From contig NZ_JAANOU010000001.1 of NCBI RefSeq assembly GCF_011758765.1, positions 3,348,001-3,412,000 of the forward strand: a stretch of 64,000 nt of DNA, in the 5' to 3' direction. Made by a program: the position numbers and the translations under genes. The notes beneath the pieces were generated by a model. The model was not told the origin of the DNA. It saw nothing but the letters and a program-made list of their open reading frames with translations, and did not search any database. Within the stretch, counting starts at the first letter, position 1, and each line of letters begins with the position of its first letter. Shown one piece after another: positions 8,089 to 16,804 of the stretch. Origin of the DNA: Amycolatopsis viridis. Its GTDB lineage: Bacteria; Actinomycetota; Actinomycetes; Mycobacteriales; Pseudonocardiaceae.

Positions 8089-8102
8089 AGCAAGCACTTG
8101 GT
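8089..8102. promoter_or_regulatory. KstR2 operator (exact match) before fadD3
   Basis: AGCAAGCACTTGGT matches all fixed positions of the KstR2 pattern and ends 17 bp before the GTG start of fadD3, with only AGGAGAG between them as ribosome-binding site. The site would therefore overlap the transcription start region. Confidence 0.83.
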
Positions 8103-8119
8103 CGTTTTGGAGGAGAGCT

Positions 8120-9736
8120 GTGGGCACGGTGGACACCCCGATGACCATCCCCGGCCTCGTCGCCGAGGTGGCGCGCAGGCATCCCGACCAGCCGGCGGTC
8201 GTCGACGGGAACGTCCGGATCACCTACGCGCAGCTGGCCGAGCAGGTGACCGGCACGGCTCGCGCGTACGCGGAACGCGGGCTGCGCCGGGGCGACCGGG
8301 CCGCGGTCTGGGCCCCCAACCGGCTGGAGTTCGTGCTGGCCGTCCTCGGCGCGCAGACCATCGGCGCCGCGGTCGTGCCGCTGAACAGCCGGTACCGGGG
8401 TCACGAGGCCGCGACGATCCTCGCCCGGTCCCGCGCTGCCACACTCGTGCTCGCCGGCGGCTTCCTCGGCACCGACTTCCTGGGCATGCTCCGCGCCGCC
8501 GCCGCCGAGCTGCCGGGCCCGGCCGGGCACGGCCCGGTACCCGGCCTGCCGCACCTGCACACCGTGGTCGACCTGGGCGCCGCGACCTCCGACGGGGACG
8601 TGCTGTCCTGGGCCGGGTTCACCGAGGGCGGACGGGGCGTCGACGAGGACCGGTTCGCGGCCATGGTGGCCGCCGTCACGCCGGACGACATCTGCGACAT
8701 CATGTTCACCTCGGGCACCACGGGGGTGCCCAAGGGGGTGCTGAGCGCGCAACGGCAGACGATCGACGTCGCCCGGATCTGGGCCGAGCGCGCCGGGCTG
8801 GGCACCGGCGACCGCTACGCCGTCGTCAACCCGCTCTTCCACGGTTTCGGCTACAAGGCGGGCATGATCGCCTCGCTCACCGCAGGCACCACGATCTACC
8901 CGGTCGCCGCGTTCGACAGCGAGGCACTGCTGGAGCTCATCCAGGCCGAGCGGATCTCCGTGCTGCCGGGCCCGCCGACGCTGTTCACGTCGCTGCTCGA
9001 CCACCCGCGGCTGCACCAGTACGACACCTCGTCGCTGCGGTACTCGGTGGCCGGCGCGGCGACCGTGCCGCGATCGCTGTTCCGGCGGATGCGCGACGAG
9101 CTGGGGTTCGACTCGGTGAGCCAGGCGTACGGCCTGACCGAGGCCGTCGTCGTCACGCAGTCCCGGCCGGGCGAGGACCCGGAACACCTCGCCGAGACCA
9201 CCGGCCCACCGGTCGAGGGCATGGAGGTGCGGATCGCCGACCCCGACGGCCGCGAGGTGCCGGCCGGCGAGGAGGGCGAGGTCCTGATCCGCGGTCGCAA
9301 CGTCATGCTCGGCTACTTCGAGGACGAGCGCGCCACGGCTGCGGCGATCGACGCCGGCGGCTGGTTCCACAGCGGCGACATCGGCAGGGTCGACGAGCAC
9401 GGATGCCTCCAGATCACCGACCGGATCAAGGACATGTTCACCGTCGGCGGGTTCAACGTCTACCCGGCGGAGGTGGAGAACGTGCTCGCGTCCCACCCGG
9501 ACGTGTCGGAATCGGCCGTCGTCGCGAAACCGGACCCGCGGATGGGATCGGTGGCGCTCGCGTTCGTCGTGCCGCGCCGGAACGCCACCCCGAGCGTGGC
9601 GGAGCTGATCGAGTACTGCCGGGCGCGGCTGGCGAACTTCAAGGTGCCGCGCGAGATCGTGGTGCGCGCGGAGCTGCCGAAGAACGCCAGCGGCAAGATC
9701 CTCAAAACCGAACTGCGCGCCGCCCAGCGGGCGTGA
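8120..9736 (+). CDS. fadD3: FadD3, HIP-CoA synthetase (acyl-CoA ligase)
   Basis: 538-residue ANL-superfamily acyl-CoA ligase. The AMP-binding loop FTSGTTGVPKG, the GGWFHSGDIG segment, the hinge DRIKDMF and the C-terminal catalytic Lys in NASGKILK are all present. FadD3 activates the steroid-derived propionate HIP with CoA, and its product is the inducer that releases KstR2. Location next to kstR2 with an exact KstR2 operator matches the mycobacterial arrangement. GTG at 8120 is chosen because AGGAGAG precedes it by a few bases. The gene ends at a perfect hairpin (9741-9777). General fatty-acid ligase activity cannot be excluded by sequence alone. Confidence 0.86.
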   Translation: MGTVDTPMTIPGLVAEVARRHPDQPAVVDGNVRITYAQLAEQVTGTARAYAERGLRRGDRAAVWAPNRLEFVLAVLGAQTIGAAVVPLNSRYRGHEAATILARSRAATLVLAGGFLGTDFLGMLRAAAAELPGPAGHGPVPGLPHLHTVVDLGAATSDGDVLSWAGFTEGGRGVDEDRFAAMVAAVTPDDICDIMFTSGTTGVPKGVLSAQRQTIDVARIWAERAGLGTGDRYAVVNPLFHGFGYKAGMIASLTAGTTIYPVAAFDSEALLELIQAERISVLPGPPTLFTSLLDHPRLHQYDTSSLRYSVAGAATVPRSLFRRMRDELGFDSVSQAYGLTEAVVVTQSRPGEDPEHLAETTGPPVEGMEVRIADPDGREVPAGEEGEVLIRGRNVMLGYFEDERATAAAIDAGGWFHSGDIGRVDEHGCLQITDRIKDMFTVGGFNVYPAEVENVLASHPDVSESAVVAKPDPRMGSVALAFVVPRRNATPSVAELIEYCRARLANFKVPREIVVRAELPKNASGKILKTELRAAQRA

Positions 9737-9740
9737 GGCG

Positions 9741-9777
9741 GTTCTGGGCCGGCGGTCAGGCGCCGCCGGCCCAGAAC
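9741..9777. terminator. Bidirectional hairpin between fadD3 and a convergent NTF2-like gene
   Basis: Two perfectly complementary 15-base arms (9741-9755 and 9763-9777) flank a seven-base loop. The right arm lies inside the last codons of the leftward NTF2-like gene. There is no U-tract, as is usual for high-GC actinobacterial terminators. Confidence 0.7.
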
Positions 9778-10280
9778 TCCTGCCACGACCGCCACTTCTC
9801 CGGCAGCGTGGCCGAGTCGACCAGCGGGTTTCCCGGGAAGTGGAACCGGCCCCCGGCCTCGTTCGGGCCGTGCCGCACGTCGGCCGCGTAGAAGGGCTGC
9901 ACGGTGCGGCTGCGGAACCGCCACCCCTCCGGCGTGCGCTCGTAGCGGTCCCAGTACTGCATCGGCATGACGATCCACTCGTCGCCGACCTCGTGCTCCG
10001 GACGGCAGTACACCACACCCGTGGCGTGGTCGGCGTCGGTGAACTCGATGACGTGGTTGCCGATCAGGTGGAACGTGACCCCGTACGGGCGCAGCACCGG
10101 GCCGAACCAGGCGGCGAGCGCCTCCCGACCGGTGCCACCGCCGGCGACGCGCACGTCGGGGACGAACAGCGACACGAGGCGATCGACGTCACGGGAGTCC
10201 AGCGCGAGCGCGTAGGTGCTCACGAGCCGGCGGATCTCCTCGATCGATTCCAGGCGGTCGAGCCGGTCGGCGACGGACAT
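9756..10280 (-). CDS. SnoaL/NTF2-like protein (ketosteroid-isomerase fold)
   Basis: 174-residue protein of the NTF2-like SnoaL_4 type: an N-terminal helix pair (IEEIRRLVSTYALALDSRDV), a strand with FVPDVRV, then HLIGNHVIEF and a C-terminal strand RFRSRTVQPFYAAD. Such proteins act as isomerases, dehydratases or hydratases in polyketide and steroid pathways, or only bind ligands. It lies 13 bp downstream of ipdF in the same leftward unit. It is one of three NTF2-like genes paired with SDR genes in this locus. A direct substrate cannot be assigned. Confidence 0.72.
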   Translation of the reverse strand: MSVADRLDRLESIEEIRRLVSTYALALDSRDVDRLVSLFVPDVRVAGGGTGREALAAWFGPVLRPYGVTFHLIGNHVIEFTDADHATGVVYCRPEHEVGDEWIVMPMQYWDRYERTPEGWRFRSRTVQPFYAADVRHGPNEAGGRFHFPGNPLVDSATLPEKWRSWQEFWAGGA

Positions 10281-10293
10281 GCGCGCTCACCCC

Positions 10294-11043
10294 TCATCTC
10301 GGTGCGTGCTGCAGGAAGGCGGGCCACTCGCCCCCGCCGTCGACGTTGAGCACCGCGCCGGTGATGTGCGCGGCGAGGTCGGTGGCGAGCAGGAGGCACG
10401 CCTGCCCGACGTCGGCGGGCGTGGCGAAGACTCCGCGCGGGATGGTGGCGGCGATGCGCGCGACCTGCTCGGCGTCGCCGTAGTGATCGGTCGCGCCGGG
10501 CGTGGCGACGAGCCCGGCGCTGATCGCGTTGACCCGCACGCGCGGCGCCCACTCGACGGCGAGGCTGCGGGTGAGGCTCTCCAGCGCCGCCTTCGCCGCA
10601 CCGTAGACCGCGGTGCCGGGACTCGCGCGGCGCGCGCTGATCGAGGTGATGTTGAGGACGACCCCGCCCTCGTCCTGCGCGCACATCACCGGGTGCACGG
10701 CGTGCGCGACGTAGGCCGCGCTGAGGAAGTTCAGCTCGACGATCCGGCGGTGGAACCGCGTGGAGGCGCCGGCGAACTCGCTGAACGGCGCTCCGCCGGC
10801 GTTGTTGACGACGATGTCGATGTGCCCGTGCCGCTCCGCGACCTCCTCGACCCAGCGGGCGATCTGCTGTTCGTCCCGGACGTCGACCCGGGTGTAGCCG
10901 GGCACCCCGTCCCGGTCGCTGCGGCCACACGTCTCGACGGCCGCGCCCGCGGCGCGGAAGGTCTCGACGATGCCGGCGCCCACGCCGCGCGCACCTCCCG
11001 TCACCAGAGCGACCTTGCCCGACAGGCCCAGTTCGATCGTCAC
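10294..11043 (-). CDS. ipdF: IpdF-like short-chain dehydrogenase (5-OH-HIP-type dehydrogenase)
   Basis: 249-residue SDR with GGARGVGAG cofactor motif, NNAGG, an ITSISARR catalytic-Ser segment and YGAAK. Long stretches such as FHRRIVELN, SLAVEWAPRVRVNAI and YGDAEQVARIAATIPRG resemble mycobacterial IpdF (Rv3559c family), which oxidises the 5-hydroxyl of HIP-CoA-type intermediates. The GTG start at 11043 is the first that begins just before the conserved LSGKVALVTGG strand. It is divergent from the LLM oxidoreductase at 11131, with a degenerate KstR2-like site between them. It is likely co-transcribed with the NTF2-like gene downstream. Confidence 0.78.
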   Translation of the reverse strand: MTIELGLSGKVALVTGGARGVGAGIVETFRAAGAAVETCGRSDRDGVPGYTRVDVRDEQQIARWVEEVAERHGHIDIVVNNAGGAPFSEFAGASTRFHRRIVELNFLSAAYVAHAVHPVMCAQDEGGVVLNITSISARRASPGTAVYGAAKAALESLTRSLAVEWAPRVRVNAISAGLVATPGATDHYGDAEQVARIAATIPRGVFATPADVGQACLLLATDLAAHITGAVLNVDGGGEWPAFLQHAPR

Positions 11044-11102
11044 TTCCCCGTCCCCCTTGCCGCTCGATTCGTCACCAACCTCCATCCTAGCGTGGAAAAC
11101 CA

Positions 11103-11116
11103 AACAAATGCTAGGT
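11103..11116. promoter_or_regulatory. Degenerate KstR2-like site between ipdF and the LLM oxidoreductase
   Basis: AACAAATGCTAGGT matches eight of ten fixed KstR2 positions, with the two mismatches placed symmetrically. It also overlaps the right arm of a longer inverted repeat, CCTAGC at 11086-11091 and GCTAGG at 11110-11115. It lies in the 87-bp divergent promoter region, so a weak KstR2 site or another regulator's site is plausible. Confidence 0.35.
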
Positions 11117-11130
11117 TCGGTGAGGAGTCG

Positions 11131-12036
11131 ATGACCTGGGAGGTCTTTCTGATGGAGTACGCCGTGATGGCGCCGGTGGCGGCGGGGGTGACCGCCCGTC
11201 CGGAGTGGATGGCGGGATTCGCCCGGCACGTCGAGGAATGCGGCTTCGATTCGATCGTCGCGGTCGAGCACACCGTGGTGGTGAACCGGTATTCCAGCGT
11301 CTACCCCTACGCCAGCTCGGGGAAGATGGAGCTGGCCGACGACTGTGACATCCCCGACCCGCTGGACCTGCTGATGTTCCTCGCCGCGCACACGAGCCGG
11401 GTCGAGCTCGCGACCGGCGTCCTCGTGCTCCCCAACCACCATCCCGTCGTGCTCGCCAAACGCGCCGCGACGCTCGATGCGCTCTCCGGCGGGCGGCTGC
11501 GGCTGTCCGTGGGTGTCGGCTGGATGCGGGAGGAGATCGAGGCCTGCGGTGCGGAGTTCGGCACCCGCGGGCGGCGCGCCGACGAGCAGATCGACGTACT
11601 GCGCCTGTTGTGGACTGACCGTTCCCCCACCGGAGCCGACCACGATGGGGAGTTCTTCACGTTCCGCGGTGCGATGACCTACCCGAAACCGGCGCGCCCC
11701 GGTGGCGTCCCGATCCACATCGGCGGGCACAGCCGGGCCGCCGCGCGGCGTGCCGGACGGCGCGGCGACGGGCTGCAGCCGATCGGGGTCGACGGCGAGC
11801 GGCTGCGGGAACTCCTCGACCTCATGCGCCGCGAGGCCGAGCTGGCCGGCCGTGATCCGGACGCCCTGGAAGTGACGCTCGGCCACTCGGTGCGGGCCGT
11901 CACCCCGGAGAAGGCCGGGGCGCTGGCAGCGCAGGGGGCGGACCGGCTGGTGCTGCAACCGTCCCCCAGCGACGACCTCTCCGCCGTGCGGGACGAACTG
12001 TCCGCGTGCGCGCAGCGACTCGGACTCGCGTCATGA
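11131..12036 (+). CDS. LLM-class F420/FMN-dependent oxidoreductase
   Basis: 301-residue luciferase-like monooxygenase-fold protein. It has the typical CGFDSIVAVEH, TGVLVLPNHHPVVLAKRAATLD and GRLRLSVGVGWMREEIEACG segments of the TIGR03619-type subgroup. Most close relatives use F420 or FMN. The ATG at 11131 has GAGGAG just ahead. It heads a three-gene unit with an NTF2-like and an SDR gene, each junction overlapping by a few bases. Mycobacterial cholesterol loci also contain LLM-type F420 oxidoreductases, which supports a steroid-catabolic role, though the step is unknown. Confidence 0.8.
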   Translation: MTWEVFLMEYAVMAPVAAGVTARPEWMAGFARHVEECGFDSIVAVEHTVVVNRYSSVYPYASSGKMELADDCDIPDPLDLLMFLAAHTSRVELATGVLVLPNHHPVVLAKRAATLDALSGGRLRLSVGVGWMREEIEACGAEFGTRGRRADEQIDVLRLLWTDRSPTGADHDGEFFTFRGAMTYPKPARPGGVPIHIGGHSRAAARRAGRRGDGLQPIGVDGERLRELLDLMRREAELAGRDPDALEVTLGHSVRAVTPEKAGALAAQGADRLVLQPSPSDDLSAVRDELSACAQRLGLAS

Positions 12037-12509
12037 CGCTCACCACCGAGGATCGGATGGAACTCGCCGATCTCGTCGCGCGGTACGCCGCAGCCGTGGA
12101 CGACCGGGACTTCGCCGCGGCCGCCGCGCTGTTCACCGAGGACGCCGTGCTCGCGATCCCGTCCCCGCCGGACGACCTGCGGCCCGTCGTCGTCCGCGAC
12201 GGACGGGCGGCGATCGCGGAGGCGTTGCACGCCGTCGAGGCGTTCACCCGCACCCAGCACGCGCTGGTCGGCCAGGTCTTCGACGGCGGCCCCGGCGAGG
12301 CGAGCGGACGGCTGGCCGCGGTCGCCCACCACCTCGGCCCGGACCCCGCGGGCGATCAGGTGGTCGTCACGTGGTACTTGCGCTACCTCGACCGCTACCG
12401 CCGGACCGGCGACGGCTGGCGCTTCACCCGCCGGGAACTGCACCTGGACTGGGTCCAGACCTACACCCCGGACCGGTGGCAGGAACGAGCGCGGAGGGAC
12501 CATGCCTGA
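12033..12509 (+). CDS. SnoaL/NTF2-like protein
   Basis: 158-residue NTF2-like protein with the start helix ELADLVARYAAAVDDRDF, the strand LFTEDAVLAI and a C-terminal GDGWRFTRRELHLDW sheet edge. The ATG overlaps the LLM oxidoreductase stop (ATGA). It overlaps the following SDR by eight bases. Position between an oxidoreductase and an SDR suggests isomerase, dehydratase or binding activity on the same intermediate. No catalytic residue set can be assigned with confidence. Confidence 0.72.
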   Translation: MTLTTEDRMELADLVARYAAAVDDRDFAAAAALFTEDAVLAIPSPPDDLRPVVVRDGRAAIAEALHAVEAFTRTQHALVGQVFDGGPGEASGRLAAVAHHLGPDPAGDQVVVTWYLRYLDRYRRTGDGWRFTRRELHLDWVQTYTPDRWQERARRDHA

Positions 12510-13320
12510 CCGGCCACGGGTCTGCGTCGTCACGGGCGGGGCGCTGGGCATCGGCGGTGCCGTCAGCCGCCGGTTCGCCGCGGCCGGCGACCTCGTCGTG
12601 CTCAACGACATCGACGCCGGCGCCGCGCGGGCCACGTGCCGCGACATCGAGGCCGCGGGCGGGCGGTGCGTGGTCGTCCCCGGCGACATCACCGAGGACG
12701 CGGTCGTGACCGCCACGGCGGAGGCCGCGCTGACCGCGGCAGGCGGCCGGGTCGACGTGCTGGTCAACAACGTCGGGGACTTCCGCCCGGTGGCGTGGAC
12801 CTTCGACCGGTCCACCCCGGACCAGTGGCGGCGCCTGTACGAGCTGAACCTGCACCACGTGTTCACGATGACCCACGCGCTGCTGCCGGCGATGATCGGC
12901 CAGGGGCACGGCGCGATCGTGAACAACGCGACCGTGGAGGCGTTCCGCGGCATCCCGGGCAAGGCCGTCTACTCGGCGTTCAACGCGGGCGTCGTGGCGT
13001 TCACCCGCAGCCTCGCCGTCGAGGCCGGGCGGCACGGTGTGCGGGTCAACGCCATCGCCCCCGACCTCGCCGACACGCCGCAGACCCCCGCCGCGGCCAT
13101 GCTGCGCGGCCGCGATCCGGAACTGATCCGGTCGTGGGTGCCGATGGGCCGGTTCGGCGACCCGGACGACTACGCCGCGGCGGTGTGGTTCCTCGCCTCC
13201 GACGAGGCGCGCTTCATCACCGGCCACACGCTGCCCGTCGACGGCGGCACGCTGGCCGCGTCCGGCTGGTACGGGCGCGCGGACGGCAAGGGGTGGACGA
13301 ACCTGCCCGGCCGGCCCTGA
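12502..13320 (+). CDS. SDR-family protein lacking the catalytic Lys
   Basis: 272-residue SDR-fold protein with an intact nucleotide-binding motif TGGALGIGG and an NNVG motif. The active site is changed: the YxxxK motif reads YSAFN (Tyr157 retained, Asn161 in place of Lys), and the usual catalytic Ser position is in NNATVEA, with Thr144 the nearest hydroxyl residue. The C-terminal ITGHTLPVDGG segment is normal. Without the Lys, classical SDR oxidoreduction would be impaired, so a non-redox role or altered chemistry is possible. It is the last gene of the LLM-NTF2-SDR unit and is followed immediately by a perfect 17-bp-stem hairpin. Confidence 0.75.
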   Translation: MPDRPRVCVVTGGALGIGGAVSRRFAAAGDLVVLNDIDAGAARATCRDIEAAGGRCVVVPGDITEDAVVTATAEAALTAAGGRVDVLVNNVGDFRPVAWTFDRSTPDQWRRLYELNLHHVFTMTHALLPAMIGQGHGAIVNNATVEAFRGIPGKAVYSAFNAGVVAFTRSLAVEAGRHGVRVNAIAPDLADTPQTPAAAMLRGRDPELIRSWVPMGRFGDPDDYAAAVWFLASDEARFITGHTLPVDGGTLAASGWYGRADGKGWTNLPGRP

Positions 13321-13357
13321 CACGAGGTGGTGCCCGGTTCCCGGGCACCACCTCGTG
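13321..13357. terminator. Perfect 17-bp hairpin between SDR and livF
   Basis: Arms 13321-13337 and 13341-13357 are fully complementary with a three-base loop. It begins directly after the SDR stop and lies five bases before the end of the convergent livF gene, so it likely ends transcription from both sides. Confidence 0.85.
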
Positions 13358-13361
13358 CCGG

Positions 13362-14099
13362 TCATTCCGCCGGGACCCGTCCGAAGTAGGCGTTGCGCAG
13401 GCGGTCGAGGTCGGTCAGCTCCGCCGCGGGCGAGGACAAGACCAGCCGGCCCATGTCGAGCACGACCACGTGATCGGCCACCCGGACCGACGCCTCGACC
13501 GCCTGCTCCACCAGCACGATCGCGAGCCCGGTCTCCTTGAGCTCGGCGACCCGCGCCATGACCTCGTTCACGATCACCGGCGCGAGACCGCCCGAGGGCT
13601 CGTCGAGCAGGAGCAGGGACGGGTTGGCCATGAGCGCCTGGCCGATCGCGAGCATCTGCTGCTGCCCGCCCGACATGCTGCCGGCCGGCAGTCCGCGCTT
13701 CTGCCCGAGCACGGGGAACAGCTCGTAGATCCACCCGGCCTCCCGCACCAGTGCGGACCGGCTCATCCGCCGGGTGTAGCCGCCCATCACGAGGTTCTGC
13801 TCGACCGTCAGGGAGTGGAAGACCCGCTTGCCTTCCTGCACGTACGCCATGCCGCGGCGCACGCGCTGGTGTGGCGCGGCCTTCGTGACGTCCTCCCCGG
13901 ACAGCGTGACCGTGCCGCCGGTGACCTTGTTCAGGCCGGACACCGCCCGCAGCGTGGTGGTCTTGCCCGCCCCGTTGCGGCCGAGCAGCACGGTCAGCTG
14001 CCCCGGGTAGACGTCGAACGACACGTCCCACACGACCCGCAGGTCGCCGTACCCGGTGGCGAGGTTGCGCACCCGCAGCACCGGCTCCGCCGTCGTCAT
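13362..14099 (-). CDS. LivF-type ABC transporter ATPase
   Basis: 245-residue ATPase of the branched-chain-amino-acid (HAAT) class. It has Walker A GRNGAGKTT, signature MSGGQQQML, Walker B LLLLDEPSGG and the H-loop region VLVEQAV. It is the last gene of a leftward five-domain importer unit, with its start overlapping the livM-livG fusion stop by four bases. HAAT-class systems also carry aromatic and aliphatic acids and urea. Here the KstR2 operators upstream of the binding protein suggest a steroid-derived acid as substrate (inference). Confidence 0.85.
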   Translation of the reverse strand: MTTAEPVLRVRNLATGYGDLRVVWDVSFDVYPGQLTVLLGRNGAGKTTTLRAVSGLNKVTGGTVTLSGEDVTKAAPHQRVRRGMAYVQEGKRVFHSLTVEQNLVMGGYTRRMSRSALVREAGWIYELFPVLGQKRGLPAGSMSGGQQQMLAIGQALMANPSLLLLDEPSGGLAPVIVNEVMARVAELKETGLAIVLVEQAVEASVRVADHVVVLDMGRLVLSSPAAELTDLDRLRNAYFGRVPAE

Positions 14100-15910
14100 G
14101 CCTGCTCTCCCTGCGCTCCGGCGAGGTCGGCCTCGCCCTCGATCCCGAGGTACTCGCTCGCGACCCGCGGGTCGTTCTCGATGACCTCCGGCGGGCCGGA
14201 AGCCATCACCTGGCCGTGGGCGAGCACGACGATGTCGTCGGCGAGATCCAGCACGAGGCGGAAGTTGTGCTCCACGAGCACCACCGTGCCGCCCGCGTCC
14301 CGGATCCGCCGGATCAGCCCGGCGAGCCGCTCGATCTCGTCCTCGTCCAATCCGGACGCCGCCTCGTCGAGCAGCAGCACGCCACCGCCGCCGATGAGCG
14401 CCCGCACGACCTCCAGCAGCCGCCGCATGCCCAGCGGCAGCGACGCGGCCTCCACGTCACGCAGCCCGGTCATGCCCGCGAGGGCGAGCACGCGCTCCGC
14501 CTCCAGCCGGTCCTCGCGCCGCACCCGCCGGAAGCGGGGGCCGCGGAACACCGCGGACAGGATCGACGCGCGGTGCGCGGTGTAGCGGCCGGAGATGACC
14601 GCCTCCAGGACGGTGATGCCCTCGGGGATGTTCGGCGTCTGGAACGTCCGGGCCACCCCGGCGCGGGCCACCTCGTGCGGCGCCAGGCCGTGGATCTGCC
14701 TACGCCCCACCGAAATCGTGCCGGCGTCGGTGCGGTAGAAGCCGCACACCATGTTGAGCAGGGTGGTCTTGCCGGAGCCGTTGGGACCGATCAGCGCGGT
14801 GACCCGGCCCGGGCGCGCGTGCAGGGTGACGCCCTTGAGCGCCTGGTTGCCGCCGAACGCCTTCGACACATCCTCGACGGCGAGCGTGGCACCGCTGACC
14901 GGCGGCAACCCGGCATCCGCCGGCGCGGCGGGTCCGGACCGGACGTTCGCCGCCCGGTCCAGCCAGGTGACGAGCCGCTTGCCGAGGTTCGCGAGCCCGC
15001 CCTTGAGCAGCACCCCGCCGACGATCAGGAACACACCCGTGAACACGAGGGCGTACTGCTGGAACTCGGTGGCCTGGTTGGGCCCGAACTGCATGATCGC
15101 CGCGCCGACGACCGCGCCGTACACGCTCGCCGACCCGCCGAGGATCGAGGCCGCCAGCACGGTCGTGGCGAGCACGAACCCGAACCCCTCCGGCGAGATG
15201 TACAGGTCGACGTTCGCGAAGAGCGCACCGGCCAGACCGGCGGGGAGCGCACCGAGCGCGTAGGCGAGCAGCTTCATCCGGAACACCGAAATGCCCATCG
15301 ACGACGCCAGCACCGGGCTTTGCTTGAGCACCCGGAACGCCACGCCGTGCCGGGACACCACGATGTTGCGCAGCACGCCGAACCACAGGATCGTCACCAC
15401 GACGATCACCAGGTACAGGTCGTCGGTGGTGAGCGGCGTGCCGAGCAGCGTGGCCGGTTCGATGCCGCTGAGCCCGTTGCGCCCGCCGGTGGCGCCGGCG
15501 AAGATCGTCAGCAGGTCCGGGACGAGCAGCACGAGGAAGAACGACGTCATGGCCAGCGACCAGCTGCCCAGCCGGAGCCCGGGGACACCGGTGATCAGAC
15601 CGACCAGCAACGCGACGACCCCACCCGCCAGCAGCTGCACGAGGATGTCCGTGACGCCGGCCTTGGACACGAGTCCCGCGGTGTAGGCGCCGGCCGCGTA
15701 CATCGCGGCCTGTCCCACCGCCAGTTCGCCCGCGAACCCCAGGCTCAGGTTCAGCCCGCTCACGAGCAACGCGAGGATGCACGCGAGGGTGATCTGCCGC
15801 GAGAACGAGAAGCCGGGCCCGCCGAGCGGCAGCAGCGCGACGACGACACCGAGCGCGAGGGGCAGGACCCAGCTGGGCACCGCCCGCAGCGCTCGCCACA
15901 CAGTCAGCAT
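14096..15910 (-). CDS. Fused LivM permease - LivG ATPase of ABC importer
   Basis: 604-residue single polypeptide. The first about 310 residues are a LivM-type permease with about ten hydrophobic segments and the conserved GFAGELAVGQAA motif. After a Pro/Ala-rich linker comes a full LivG-type ATPase with GPNGSGKTT, the HAAT-typical GVARTFQTPNI segment, a degenerate signature LPLGMRR and Walker B LLLDEAASG. LivM and LivG are separate proteins in the textbook system, but fusions occur in actinobacteria. The start is two bases after livH ends, so the genes are tightly coupled. Confidence 0.85.
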   Translation of the reverse strand: MLTVWRALRAVPSWVLPLALGVVVALLPLGGPGFSFSRQITLACILALLVSGLNLSLGFAGELAVGQAAMYAAGAYTAGLVSKAGVTDILVQLLAGGVVALLVGLITGVPGLRLGSWSLAMTSFFLVLLVPDLLTIFAGATGGRNGLSGIEPATLLGTPLTTDDLYLVIVVVTILWFGVLRNIVVSRHGVAFRVLKQSPVLASSMGISVFRMKLLAYALGALPAGLAGALFANVDLYISPEGFGFVLATTVLAASILGGSASVYGAVVGAAIMQFGPNQATEFQQYALVFTGVFLIVGGVLLKGGLANLGKRLVTWLDRAANVRSGPAAPADAGLPPVSGATLAVEDVSKAFGGNQALKGVTLHARPGRVTALIGPNGSGKTTLLNMVCGFYRTDAGTISVGRRQIHGLAPHEVARAGVARTFQTPNIPEGITVLEAVISGRYTAHRASILSAVFRGPRFRRVRREDRLEAERVLALAGMTGLRDVEAASLPLGMRRLLEVVRALIGGGGVLLLDEAASGLDEDEIERLAGLIRRIRDAGGTVVLVEHNFRLVLDLADDIVVLAHGQVMASGPPEVIENDPRVASEYLGIEGEADLAGAQGEQA

Positions 15911-15911
15911 G

Positions 15912-16769
15912 TCAGACCGCCCTTTCCCGGGTACGGACGAACAGCCCGGCCGGACGGGCCATCAGGATGGTGATGAACACGGCGAACACGGCGATCGTCG
16001 CGAACTCGCCGCCGAAGTAGCGGCTCGCCAGCGCTTCCACGAGGCCCACGATCAGGCCGCCGACGAGGGTGCCCGGAATCGACCCGAACCCGCCGATCGC
16101 GAGCACCACGAACCCCTTGAGCGCCAGCGCCGTGCCGAGGGTCGCCACGGCGTAGGTCTCGGGTCCGACGAACAGGCCGAGCACCCCGGCGAGGGCGCCC
16201 GCGCAGGCGAACGAGCCGAACACCAGCCGTCGCACGTTCACCCCGCGCAGCATCGCGGCCTCGCGGTCTTCGGACATCCCGAGCAGCGCGAGTCCGAGGA
16301 CGAAGCGCCTGCTGGCCCAGGTCAGCAGCAGGACCAGCAGCACCGCGACCACGACGAGCGCGAGCTCGACCGGGTAGGCCCGGCCGCCGAGGATCGTGAG
16401 CACCCCGTCGCCGCCGAAGAACGGGACGGGCAGCGGCTGGGTGCCCCAGATGAGCTGGGCGGCGCCGTCGAGCAGCACCGACGCGCCGAGGGTGGTGACC
16501 AGCACCGCGTGCGGGTCCTTCAGCGGCCGGATGGCGACCCGCTCCTCGATCGCGGCGACGACGAACACGACCGCGAGCGCCAGCAGCGCCACGATCGGCG
16601 CCGGGAGGTGCAGCGTCACCAGCCCGGTGTAGGCGACGAAGCTGCCGATCATGATCAGCTGCGCCTGCGCGAAGTTGAAGGTCTTCGACGAGATGAAGAC
16701 GATGTTGTAGCCGATGGCGACGAACGCGTAGACCGCGCCCAGCGCGAGTCCACCGAAGATCAGGGTCAT
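15912..16769 (-). CDS. LivH-type ABC transporter permease
   Basis: 285-residue inner-membrane permease with about eight hydrophobic segments. It has the LivH-typical opening GLALGAVYAFVAIGYNIVF followed by TFNFAQAQLIMIGSF, and the cytoplasmic coupling region ALLGMSEDREAAMLRGVNV. The ATG at 16769 starts just before the first membrane segment. It follows livK after an 85-bp gap with a strong hairpin, an arrangement that could keep the binding protein more abundant than the membrane subunits. Confidence 0.87.
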   Translation of the reverse strand: MTLIFGGLALGAVYAFVAIGYNIVFISSKTFNFAQAQLIMIGSFVAYTGLVTLHLPAPIVALLALAVVFVVAAIEERVAIRPLKDPHAVLVTTLGASVLLDGAAQLIWGTQPLPVPFFGGDGVLTILGGRAYPVELALVVVAVLLVLLLTWASRRFVLGLALLGMSEDREAAMLRGVNVRRLVFGSFACAGALAGVLGLFVGPETYAVATLGTALALKGFVVLAIGGFGSIPGTLVGGLIVGLVEALASRYFGGEFATIAVFAVFITILMARPAGLFVRTRERAV

Positions 16770-16804
16770 CGGAGCTCGAACCTTCCGCGTGGGAAAGGGG
16801 ACTT

